Below, in pieces: positions 22,794-35,044 of a DNA stretch of 64,000 nt. The DNA is taken from assembly GCA_022113835.1 (NCBI GenBank), contig JAILWY010000026.1:9761001-9825000 (forward strand), read 5' to 3'. Origin of the DNA: Atopsyche davidsoni. Taxonomy: Eukaryota; Arthropoda; Insecta; Trichoptera; Hydrobiosidae. The translations under genes were made by a program, and so were the position numbers. The notes beneath the pieces are model-generated. The model did not search any database. It had not been told where the DNA came from and saw only the letters and a list, made by a program, of their open reading frames with translations. The first letter of the stretch is position 1. The number at the start of each line of letters is the position of its first letter.

Positions 22794-25700
22794 CTAGAAA
22801 GTACGATGGTCTTTAGTATCAGTCAAAACGTCCATGTCGTCTCTACACTTAGGAACGTACAGAGTAGCACAAGTGTGCTCCCAAATATCTTGAGGATAGT
22901 TTTCACCCGTAATCCAAACATCTGTTTCCAAATCATAGCACTCTATGGCCGCTGTGGCGCGATCGAACATAGCATCACTGTGAAACCCACCTATGAGATA
23001 TATCTTGGACTCGACACTCACGATACCGGCATGATACCTGGGTGTCGGCACTCGAGTGACAACTTCCCATCTGTCCATAACGATATCATAGACATCTATT
23101 GTGTCAGCGAGTATTCTGTTACCGGTATCAGCATCCTCATACCAGCCCCCGCACACGTATATCTTGTCTGCAATGGAGAGCATCACGTGATCGACTCTGG
23201 GTGTCAGAAGGGACTCTCGAGGTTCCCACAAATCTGTGACAGTGTTGTAACACCGGACGGAAGACAGCACCTGGTCACAGTGCAAGCCACCGGATACCAA
23301 CAGTGACGATGATGGGGGAGGGAGAGCGCAGCCCGCATGCTGGGAGCGCCCCCCTGGAAGGGAACGGATGCACCTCCACGTATCAGTTTCAGGATCGTAA
23401 CGCTCACAAGTACTCACTTCTTCACCTCCTTCTTCTTCTACCTCGCTGACACCACCGATTGCATATAAATGATCTAAAACCTGAAAGATAAATATACTAT
23501 TAATACATTTACACATATCAAAGTCTTCTATTAAAGTTAATTTTGAAAATTGTTACATAGTACATGCACAAACATTTTAGGAATACACTGTTGGAACCAG
23601 GCAGATTATTATGAAAACGTGTTCAAAAACACTACCATGACAATGTTTGGGTTATGAAAATGAAGATTAAGGTTACTTAAGTACTCAAAGCAGCTTGTTA
23701 CATTTGAACTGGGTGGAAAATTCATATCCCCAATCAAAATACTGTTTTTACTAAATGTATGTGGAATATACACAACAAAAACATAAATCCCACACATTTG
23801 AGTATTAACTCACATAAAAATGACAATGACATCAATGAGGTCCATGACAATGTCAGCTACAAGCGAATGGTGCCCTGTCTGTTATCTTGTACGTATTATG
23901 TACCATCATACTATCGACAATGCAGGCCTTAAACGAATTTCGATAGTAGTATTTTCAACTACTTTCTCATAATACACATCAACAAACAACTATAATATCA
24001 GAAATAACAATTTATTTTTTACTTAAGATTTAACTTTTTAACAAACAGAAAAATGTAATATAATAAATTAAAAATTATCATTGTCATATAAACTGTTTTA
24101 TTTTATTTTATAAATAATTCTGAAAGAAATATTTTATTACTTTTAAAGATCAAATGAAAAGTGATAAAATAGATGATTAAACATAGAAAGAGCACTAAAA
24201 ATATAGTATAATAGTTATATATATAATAATAATAATAATAGCTAAAATAAATAACCATAAAATTAAACTGTTCTATAGAATTAAACACATTATACAATTT
24301 ATACTATAGAAACAGGGATGTTACATTGATGGCAGGAATTTTTGTAAGGACAATCAAGAATGGTCCTTGAGTGAAGTAATTCAAACTTAAACTTTGATTG
24401 AAATTAATATTATAATTACTGAGATTCCGTGGCATCATTACAAACTTTATAACATTTATTAATTTAACAAGATACTGTTTATTATCAGATGATACTTATG
24501 ATTATTTCAAATATTTGAGTAGATATAAATGAATAACTTACCACATTTAATGAAAATCTACAACGTTCTCTTTGCATTGGTGCCATTGTTGTCCATTTAT
24601 TGTACCGTGGGTTATATCTGAAGCCGAATGGATGAATATTTTCTTGTAACGATTGATTAAAACATCCACCAACAACAAACAGCTCATTGTCTAAAACAGC
24701 TGTTCCAAAATTACACTGCTCGACGTGAGGAATAGTCGTCAACCGCATCCACTTCCCTTTACTGGGGAGAAAGTACGTCACTTCATTAGTAATTCCGCTG
24801 ATTCCAAAACCACCCACTTTCACCACTGCCATTTCCATTCCCCTGGAATTGACGAGATTATTCCCATCTGTGGGCGGAACCTTTCTGGCCTTCATGCTGA
24901 CTTGACGACAGGCATCTCTCAAGATATGACAGTACAGTTGCTGATCTTGTCTGGTGGCAGCAGAGAATGACTTTTTAAGTACATTTTCAATTTCCCATTT
25001 AGACATTTCTGAAAAGTGGACTCTCCTTAAAAATCTCATGGCATAAGATAGTTTCTGTTTATACCTGAAAATTCATATGTAAACAATTTAGAAAAATTAT
25101 AATACTGAAAATATATTGCTTAATTTTTTAAATAATATTATATTTTACCCAATGTTATCATGGTAACGCAACCATCTGAGAACTATTCTAAGCACTTCTC
25201 TTTCTGGACAATCTACTGGAAAATCACAAGCGAGCAAGTGTTCTAGCTGCTGAGGGGCGAGACGATAAAATTCATTGGAATTGGAGAATTCCTGTAAATG
25301 TCCACTTATGAACCTATAAACTCTGCACCTAAGTTGATTCAACGAATAGGTTTCAGCTATAGTCACAATATCCACACAATTCTCTAAATCTAACTGCGCT
25401 TGCAGGTAATTAGAACAAGCTTCTACCACTGCAACTACTTGAACGTGACTCGCAGCAGAGAGGACGTCTTGGATATTTGCAAGATTTAAGCCGAGCTTTG
25501 AAGAGTATGCATACTCCAGGAGAAGTCTCATGCCTTCTGCTGTAACACCATTTAATCGAATTTCACTTTGTTTTGATTCAAGCATCGCATCAGTAAACAT
25601 TGCTCGGAAATAATCACTGCAGGATGCAAGTACAGCTCGATGGGCCTAGAATAGACAAATTAAAGATACACTTATAATTACAAATAAAAATATAAACTAC

Positions 25701-26358
25701 ACTTAGTGAAACTAACCTAATGGTAATGGATACTTTGAATGTTATAAAAAGCTGCTAACAATTCCATAACATACACAACAATTTTTTTTGCATAATTTAT
25801 ACAAATAAATGAAAAATTTGCATAAACTACAGGTTTTTTTAATGATCTTTAGAAAACACAATTTCTAAAAAAATTATTATTCTAAACCTCATAACAATAT
25901 GTTAAAAGCTACAAATACCATAATCATTAAAAAAAATAAAAGGTCATAGTTAATTTAGGTTATTTATATTTAATTACTATTGACTTAAAGGATACTGTGG
26001 AGCAAATACAAGAACAAAGATCAGATTCCAATGTATATAAGATATGATACAAATGTTAAATATAACACAAACTTTAACAGAAATAATATATTATAATAAT
26101 ATTGGTAGGTTTATATGATATGAACCAGGTAAACTTGGAAATTAAACCAAATATAAATAAATATATGATAAAACAAAAGTAAAGTGATACCTGAAATGCA
26201 TGTCCTTGAGCATACAAAGTAACATCCAGAAGTTGGCCCTTGGATCTTAGACTATTCAATCCGGAAAGTATCGTGTCGGAATGGGAGGGCGAGTCAAAAT
26301 AAACTGGATTGAGAGGTTTCTCACTGTAGGATTCACAAGCTGGTACTCGTGTCATCAT
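22794..26358 (-). CDS. Kelch-like (BTB-BACK-kelch) protein, probable CUL3 adaptor
   Basis: Four coding exons: 26358-26191, 25645-25149, 25064-24542, 23480-22794; phases close and give 624 residues. The BTB domain spans about 34-145 (LLDVTLYAQGHAFQAHRAVL, SDYFRAMFTDAM) and mediates dimerisation and cullin-3 binding in this family. BACK follows at about 150-260 (CVDIVTIAETYSL, LLACDFPVDCPEREV, LRIVLRWLR). The C-terminal half has six kelch repeats with paired glycines: VVKVGGFG, LFVVGGCF, LYAIGGVS, LLVSGGLH, IYVCGGWY and IYLIGGFH. The expected role is substrate receptor of a CUL3 ubiquitin ligase. Phrases such as PRYNKW resemble the KLHL9/13/26 group, but I cannot assign a specific orthologue and leave the symbol empty. 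The gene is divergent from Madm and convergent with UBE2S. Confidence 0.9.
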
Positions 26359-28261
26359 GTTGCCGTTACCAACTTCACATTAAACCAACATTTAGTTTAA
26401 ATCTACACAGAACACAAAGCTGAATCAGAAAGTGGTTAGGCAACTTAGTCCCATAATCTCAGAACAATAATGATGTAAACATTTCGATCATGGGAAAAAC
26501 CATTGCAACATTTTGAAGCATTTCATAATTAACACAGAATGAAATTGTTACTGGTATATTGCAGTAATAAATTTTACGTGTATTAATAACATTTAAATTA
26601 TAAAATATTTTATCTTAAAAAAATAACACGAAATATGTTTCAAAATCAAATTGAAATACTCTAAAATTTCCTGTTTTAATAAGTATAACACGTTCAAAAA
26701 TTTAAATAAAAAATTGTTTTTACAATGCATTAAATTAATTCTCGACAGCGCTATGATAAATATCTTAATGATGGCAAACAAAATTTAAATATTATTTTTA
26801 TATTGAATATGACTGGGAAAATGTAAAATAGAAAAGAAAAACCGAAAAACTTTCAGGTAGATAAAGACAGTTATTTGGTTTGAAGATGAATATTAATGAA
26901 TAATTAAATATTTATTTTCATTGCTATTAGCTAATCCTGACCAACTTATTAATGTTCTTTGTAAATATTTAGGTCAAGTACGTACCTTCAATAAAAAATG
27001 CTGCATATGTGTTAAATTATTAAGTCATAATTTGTGTTTCAATAAAATAACTCTTTTATGTTTTGAAATTCATGAGGACCAATATTTATCTAAATAATCA
27101 AACATACTTTCTAAATTAATTCACAGTTCTTGACAACGCTATGATAACCACAAACAATAACAACAATTCAAATGTCTATGCCTTTTGGTGTCTTTTATTT
27201 ATTTTGGCTACTAAAATTAATTCAAATTAATCAGAAAAATGTTTCTTACATAACTCTTGTTATTTAAAATAAAAAATTTAAAACTATCCTTTGAAAACAG
27301 AGGAAAACTCTGCTTCTACAAATAAAATTGTTATAATAATGGTAAGACGATAAAATTTATTGATCTCATTGTATAAACATTGTGTGCAAAATATTATAGT
27401 TAGCCAAAAAACAGAACCTTATTTTTTTTCTGTTGGCAAAATTTTGTTATAATATTTTAAACGCTTAAAATATTTATTGGTTAAGTCATGTAAGAATTAT
27501 TGTTTGTTAAGCATTCATATTATTATTTAAGAAAACTTTTATCTGTAAAAATGATTTATGCTTTAAATACAAATACTTATATTTTTTTGTTATAACATTC
27601 TTCAATATATTATATTTATATATATATATATTTATATATATAAATTTGAAATATTATAAAGTTATATTTATATAGTTTTTAAACAACAATTATTATTTTT
27701 TTAACCCATCAAATGTTAATTTATTCTTTATTTTAATATTAATTGCATTCTGAATGTTGGTGCTAGTGATTTCAGATATTTTATTGTTTATGCTTGATTT
27801 CTATTGTCTATGATGCGACTAGTTCAGGTTGACCACAGCACGGACATCAGTGTCAATTTTTGTGTCGAATATAATATATGCATGCATGTATATACTCCGT
27901 CTCTGGTTTCCACCTGGTGTCGTTCCGCTCATCTAGTCGGGAATCTGTCGCCGGTTGGAAGCTTTTAAAGACATTATCATCAATGCTTTAATTCTGACGT
28001 TAAATACGTGATACTATTCTTACCTTATGTGATGTATAAATTGGAGTGTGCTGTGTCGAAATTGCTAATACTTTGCTTTCGTGAAAAATAATCTTTTTGA
28101 AAGATCAATGACGTCCAGACGTACGATCACCTTGGATATGATCACCAGGAAAAGAAGTGTGCAGTAGTCAATATATATTTGTGAAATTGTCACTTCATTT
28201 TCAGCAATAAAAGGTGTGTCAAGTGCAGTTCTCACTATACAACTGAGTGCAGTGCTTTGTT
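26359..28261. promoter_or_regulatory. Divergent promoter region between the KLHL gene (-) and Madm (+)
   Basis: About 1.9 kb separates two start codons pointing away from each other. Most is very AT-rich, with a TA tract near 27605-27645. From about 27760 the composition becomes more balanced, consistent with the Madm promoter and 5' UTR. A cattttcag sequence at 28196-28204 could be a 3' splice site of a 5' noncoding intron. No TATA box or start site is assigned with confidence. Confidence 0.4.
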
Positions 28262-28387
28262 ATGTCTGGAACCAGAAGTATTGACAAGGAGCGAAAGTCT
28301 CCCAGGGAGAGTGGTGAAGACTCCGAAGATGAAAGTGAAATCCTCGAAGAAAGTCCTTGTGGGAGATGGCTGAAACGGCGGGAAGAG
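28262..28387 (+). CDS. Madm: Madm/NRBP pseudokinase, first coding exon only
   Basis: A 42-codon exon starts at ATG 28262 and ends at a good donor (gag|gtaagg) at 28387. It encodes an acidic N-terminus followed by SEDESEILEESPCGRW and LKRREE. That block is the signature N-terminus of nuclear receptor binding protein (NRBP1/2; Madm in flies), a conserved pseudokinase acting as an adaptor in growth signalling and trafficking. In the family it is followed at once by V-N/D-Q-R and the kinase-like fold. I found no following exon to the right in this window, so the first coding intron appears to be at least 35 kb unless a small exon escaped notice. The exon is phase 0. The call rests on one short but very distinctive motif. 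Confidence 0.85.
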
Positions 28388-31300
28388 GTAAGGATTTAAA
28401 CATGCAAAACTATAGGACATTATTATTATACGTACATCTAGTCATCATGAGTCAATTTTTTTTCGCCTGTTCAGCAGTTAATTCAATGGTTACCCATTAA
28501 CATCACAATACCTGTTTTCCTATCGCTTGTGTCACAGAGGTGTAGATAGTCTTCTGGATTAATCAGCACTAGTCGGTAGTAATATCTAGTCCTGTCATTT
28601 CCTATACCATGCCACAATTTTTCGCTTGAATATTTGGGTAGTTATATTTTTAAAAGAAAATGTTTTTTAATTCAAGATTTATTTTATTTAAAATAGCATT
28701 TTTCGCCATACAATATATAAATATTACTTTATACTGAACGCTGTAAGGTACCAAAAAGAAATAGCAAAGCTGAACCATTTAACATTATTGGGATTAAGCA
28801 TATGTAGATCAAAAGCGATATGTGGATCGAGAGTATATATTTTTATGCTTATTTGTTAAAACGTAGCAATATATAGTATAATTAATAATGACTGCAAATA
28901 TTTGTCACTAAGGTTCAGTAAGCTAAGTAAACAATAGCCAGGTGTGTGTATTTCTTGCGTTCATATAGTAACTACAATACGGTTTGTATGCACAAAACGG
29001 TTTAAATAAATAATATTTGCTCGAATAGTATGCATAAGATAATTTTTTTGTATTCTCATTATGACGAAACATTATCACTGCGCTACAATAAAAATTCCGT
29101 TGGCAGTTAATTATACTTAATATTTATTATATAAAATCAGTCTACAATGTTTTTTGTTTAAAAAACAGGGAATATGTTATATGTGAATTAAGATGATGGG
29201 CCACACACCAGGATAAAGGCACACAAATATCTCACGAAAATGCAACAAGTTACACTTTTTCAGTAACAATATGGATTAAAACGTCTGCGTGGGTTATAAT
29301 CACGGAGCTATTCAAAATTAATCGCTAGTTTCCCTCCGCCAGTATACAAAAGATACATCTGACGTCACTCCCCCAGAAGCTCTGTAGGTATTTCGGATGA
29401 CGCAGGACCCGAGCCGAGCAATTCGATCGAGGAAAAGGGTAGTTCAGCCTGCCCGGTTATCCTCCAAGCTTGAGAAGTTTTAAGTTAGTCATGTGCTTGT
29501 CGCATCCTGCTAGTACATGTATGCTCTATGTACGAGTATGTAGATTTTTGAGATTGTAGACATGTCGCATTACTAACCGCGAAAGAACAAACAGAGCTGT
29601 CGGTGAATTTCATGTCTGCGATGTGGCTGCTACATTTGTGCTAATAAGATCCCACCGATAAGAACATGTTTTTCCTCCTAAAATATTTTTTTCCGACGCA
29701 GTTTGGTGGATAACTTACTTTGGAACGCACGTTTTCTAATCGGACGTGATATCAATGTAACTGATAACTATTTGATTTGCATTTGTAGACCTTGAAAATC
29801 GCTGCGATTTACTCTTCGTATCAAATGAATCCACAGATTTCAGTTCAAAGCGCAGGTGTCCATTCTGCCAAATAATACTCGCAGGCAATCGGAATAAATG
29901 ACTCACGGACAGTTTGACGAACTGAATCGTCTCGCTCTCTAGACGGAGGGTCAGACGGTGTTTTGGCAGTGGTTAACAATCTAACCAGGTTATTTATTCA
30001 CGCCTATCGAGGAACGTGTCTAATCAAAACCGCGGGTCGGCGAACTTGTATAAGAAAATGCATCCAACATAAAGGAATATCCGCGATAATATGGCCGTGG
30101 GATCTCAGACGATCGCGCTTGTCACGTCTAGCTCTTTTTAGAAATGGGTTACATTCTGTCTGCACGTTCAGTGAATCATTAAAAAAGCCATTAAGTCGAT
30201 GTAAGTATCGTATTCAGTGAATAGCATCCGGAATGGTAAAATGTTTTTGCCATACTAGACACGATATTTTTTGTGAGGCTGGCATTAAATCTTTAGAGAT
30301 CTCAGTATTATAACAATGCTAATACGTTTCTACTAAAAAAAATGCGTTGTTACATTAAAAATAGATATGTACCTATCTTTTAAATGATTTTAAAGAGAGT
30401 TATTAATGTTGTAACGTAGATGATCAATGATTCCCGTTTTGGAGCAAAGAAGAATTAATTATTTGCCACGTATCTTATCCGCTGAACATGTATTAATCAT
30501 GGGTGAATTCTTCCTCCCCAAGTTTACAGCAAGACGTGAAGGCTGGAAAGGTTTCTAAGGGGATTGATTAAGGAATTGTAAGTTACCAAGAACCTTTATC
30601 GATTTTATAAAATAGACCTACCGTGTTCTTATATTGTTTGTATAATGCTAGAACCAATAGAAAAATCTACTCGGAATAAAAACCTGTAGAATAATAGGAT
30701 GATAATATATTCTATTTTTATATCCGTAAGTATGTAGTTGTAAGTATTTTCCGTCGATGACAGGTTGGTCTAGTTATTTTCAACGACGAGGCTGATAGAA
30801 CGACTTGCGGAAAATCGACTTCTACTGCAGTGGCAAGATTCACCTTTGACGGCTCAACCGAGTATAAATAATATATGTTGATCGGGTAGCTAGCTGTCTA
30901 GCAATCTATTTAGACCAGTAATTGATCACTAAAACATAAGATCAGATAGGCAAAATATCATTTTGCACTTATTACGTAAATATATATTTTAATGTCAATT
31001 TGTAATGCTTCAGAAATACGAGCGCACTTAGGATTAGATTTGTTTAGTATGAATAATACTCCTAAATGTTCTACTTCCGGCTGTCCGATAGTTGTCTGTG
31101 TTTACATTAGATATCGACTGTCGGGTGGACACGGGACAAAGGGGTGAGGCAGGAAGGGTGGGTCTTTGTTTCGAAAAACGGATTTTTCTCGCCAAAGTGT
31201 TCTTTGGTTGGGCTTTCACCTGCCGGGTTTACAGTGAAAATATATTATCGATCAGAAAAATATGATGTATGTTAAAAAGTATCGAACGTAAATCTGATAT

Positions 31301-34300
31301 GTAGGTAGTATATTTTAGTAATGGTTAGATAGACTTTATGTTAAGATGGAAGTTTCGCAATGTAGAGTAGGCTTGTAGCAGGACGGTGGTGCTGAGCCCG
31401 CAGCGGGGCTCGGGGTGGCTCCGGGGGTGGCAGGGGCTGGCTGCGTGCTTGCCTGCTTATTCAAGGGAATCTATTTATAGTAGCGTCTGGCCCGCTCGCA
31501 CACCTCTGCAGACAGAAAAGCCCCGAAAGGCTTTTTTCGCAATGGCAATAAATTCCGCCACCGACTTTCGCCGGTATCTAATTTTAATTTCTATCAAAAA
31601 TGTCGCATAGAGCCCAAAAAACATTATCGTACTAATCGTTATACCATCCGAGCAGACTTATCGTTATTCGTCGATTATTCTTTGTTGAGGGATTATCGAG
31701 CGGGCAACCCCCCTTTGTTTTCTGAGAAACACTGAAAGTATAGCACACCGCCTCCGTTGCAAACAGGCGTATTTAGATTGTCATTTTTTCACGAAATACA
31801 AAACGTATTTTTACCGGGTTAATAGCTAGACTAGTTAAGAAAGCCTTCAAGGAATTTTCATTATTAATACCTACGTGTATTTATTTGGTGACAATCCTGT
31901 CAAAAACGTGCATCAACTAAAATGAGATACGCGTGATTGTAACATTGATGCCGAAATGTGAATTGTCAAAATTGTTGAACATAAATACATTTTTAGGGTA
32001 CATAAGAGTGTTTTTACTACATACTTTGATATTGTACTCTTTTTTCCTAAATTAATTTTCTTTTACTAACCAATGTATCATCTCTTATCTTGTTCGAAAA
32101 CACAACACATTTCACTGATACATTTAATTTTAAGCCAGTGACTTGTGATTGGCTAGAAGTAGATGAAAGAAGATTTGGGTTTGGTCAAATCACCGGGTGC
32201 TAATTAAACCTCCCCTTCGTTATTTTGTACACGATTTAACAGAGACACATCGGTTAATAGAGTTTTGTACGAGTAACTTAGTTTAGCACTACTGGCCTAA
32301 AATACAGGTGCGCAATCCATTTTGATGTCAATTTGCATAGTCTATTTATAAAATACCTGCCATTGACACAGCGACGGCGATTGTTGATGACGTCAGAACA
32401 GTATTGTGTCTAATGACACGTGTTTGCATATTATCGACACCAATGTAAAGACACAATAAGACGAAATCGCAAACCGACGAAACGGTCGGGACGCGTTCCC
32501 ACAGCAGCTCGTCATGCAAGTCACCCATTGTGTCTAGGAATACGTAAATAGATCATTATTCATAATTAAACCGAGCTGGTTTATTGCAACTCTTTGTCTG
32601 ACACTTGAATAAAGAGGAAATCTAAATAAAATACAAACACAAGAAAGAAAGCCAAACGTATCGTGACATTTTTGTGCTTTAATTTAAGTATTGGGGGTAC
32701 CGTCGATCGGAGTCGAAAATATATTATAAAGTTGACAAGGCTTTTCGAGCATTTACAACAAAACCGATGCAATCTCTAGCGTAGTAGTTCTCTAATTATT
32801 TACCTTGAACTGTGTCTTATAAAATCCTGCGTACATGAGCAACAAAGCGAAAAAAGAGAATTTCCAACTTCCGACTCAGTTACCTCATTCATTGTTCTTT
32901 TGTTGTTTCCATACACTTGCTTATTATATATGCAATATTTCCATTGCTTATCGTTATAGGGAGTACCTGTATTCTTCGATGCAATGTAATTGTAAGTATA
33001 TATTTATTTGATTTTAAATTGTCAGTAATGTTGTGCTAGTAATGCTTCTTTTCAAATTCATATATTTTTTTATTTATTTAAAATAGGTATAAATTCAAGG
33101 CCGAAGTCCAAGCATTTCAAATTGTCAATGTTGACCATTTATCAGAGCGCCGTCCATTGTTCGGCACGGACAAGCCTTTTTCTCGTGGACTCGGAAAATT
33201 GAATTTAGTCCTTTTGTGAAAGAAAATTAACGAAATAATTAAAGGCTCACCCGTCGTGGGCGAGTAGACTTCATTCGTATATCCCGTGGCAGATTTTTCA
33301 GCGTTCTTTGTAAAGCAAAATACAAAATAGAAAAAATTCTCTGGAAATTAAAAAACAACATTATTTCCGAAAAAAATTCAATCAGTCATCGAGTTTGTTT
33401 TTATAATATTAAAAAAGTATTTTTATCAATTTATTTTGTATAGCTAGGAATCGTTGTTCTTTTTTTTTTCATTTCTCTAAATACGTAATTATCGATTGTT
33501 ATTTTATAAACGTCAAGTATTTTTTTTCTTCATATTATCATCGTTTACGTTACATAAGGGCGTATTTCATTTTTAGCAACTCTTCAGGAACTAATTACTT
33601 CAGACGAACTTAATAACTATATTAACATAGCAAAATCTAAAAATATTTTTTAATCACTCATAAAAATGCCAACATGATGTACGCCTGTATGTAATGTATT
33701 CGATGACATGATGTTGATATCTAAAAAATAAAGTAGGACATTGGCAGTGTATGATAGGACTGTACATTCACATGATGCATTGTAGTAATATTAGCAAGAT
33801 GATGCATTACTGTTGCCAGGTGCTATAATTGAAAAAAAACTGGAACTATTGACTCACTAAAATTTTACTGCGCGATGATGTGTTAAGTTTACATTTTTCC
33901 GCCAATCGGTATATAAATAGTTGCGGGCTTCTAGTAAATTCCAGAGATTTGTTTTTATTTGGAATTCCTTTTCTTTTAAAAGTTAAGATAGTAAGATTTC
34001 TGATAATAATTAGATAATCGATCTCGAGATAACGGTATTTATTTTGTAGATACTGATTTTCTATAGTAAGAATTAATATGTAGTTTACCGAGAATTGTAT
34101 ATTATTTTAATCAATTTATCGGAATAGAATTCAGACACTTAACCAAATCATAAAATACACGTACTTACCTTGGACTGTGAGAGCCATCATACAGATCAAA
34201 GTATTTACAAATCGTTTTTTCTAAAATATCTCTTGTATATTAATACTTTTATCTCGTTTGTTTTCTACTTTATTATTTTTAAAAGCCGTCATCTAAGTTT

Positions 34301-34901
34301 TAAATAAAACAGTTTCAAATGAACTGTGATTCAATAATATCATAAAATATATATTTTTCATAATATTACTGAACAGGTCTTCGGGCATAAATCAATTAAA
34401 ATTATAATTCATTCTGACCTGCTTTACCGAGTATCTCTGAGACGGTAAGATGTTTTGGGTCATCGGTGAGTTCCACGATGGATGTTGCGTAAATGCAAAT
34501 AAATGAATAGATCGATTGCAAGACGTCGACACGAAAGCCCGCAATTATAAATAAAATGTTCCCGGCCATTAGCGCCCCGCGGCCCGGCCCAGACAGCATA
34601 ATGGCGGGCCGCATCGCCCTGTCTGCGGAGTATTTCATTTCAACTGCATTCGTGTACGTCTATGCTCAACTCATATACCCCACTAATGAAACCGCGAGTT
34701 GTTTTTGTTGATGTGGAATATCAGAACTCGTTTCATCGGCCGAGAAAGCACCGAACGCCCGCAACCGTATTGCTCATTTTTTCTCGATCGCGTTTGATCA
34801 TCTACTAGATTTTTCCGGTTATACATGTGTACTTATTTGATTATTAATTTTTTTTTGCGAATATGCTTGATGGGAATTCAATATTTATTTGCATTACAAT
34901 G

Positions 34902-34921
34902 GCGCGTCTTTCGAGACGCGC
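34902..34921. repeat. Short perfect hairpin with TTCG loop
   Basis: Arms gcgcgtct (34902-34909) and agacgcgc (34914-34921) pair perfectly around ttcg. It lies in a noncoding region, about 90 bases left of a second perfect hairpin. Function unknown; it may be chance in a CpG-rich island. Confidence 0.6.
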
Positions 34922-35010
34922 GTCAAACAATCGAGACTTCCTCGTTAGCATCTGTGATGATACTAAATAAATATATATGTGGTATTTTTTCGCCTCCTAA
35001 TGCGTTGATA

Positions 35011-35044
35011 AGACACGCTGGAAAGTGTGACATCCAGCGTGTCT
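35011..35044. repeat. Perfect 11-bp inverted repeat, 12-base spacer
   Basis: agacacgctgg (35011-35021) and ccagcgtgtct (35034-35044) are exact reverse complements. The arms are too short for a microRNA precursor. It could be a palindromic protein-binding site or a chance hairpin. Confidence 0.65.

Noticed and set aside
22806..23306. 166-codon plus-strand open frame
   Set aside because: It lies antisense to the kelch-repeat exon of the KLHL gene, whose frame has clear domain motifs.
27600..27650. TA-rich palindromic tract considered as a TATA/promoter element
   Set aside because: It is simple (TA)n sequence several hundred bases from either likely start site, with no supporting initiator context.
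31510..31545. Hairpin with T-run resembling a bacterial terminator
   Set aside because: The DNA is eukaryotic and noncoding here; a 7-bp stem followed by Ts is expected by chance.
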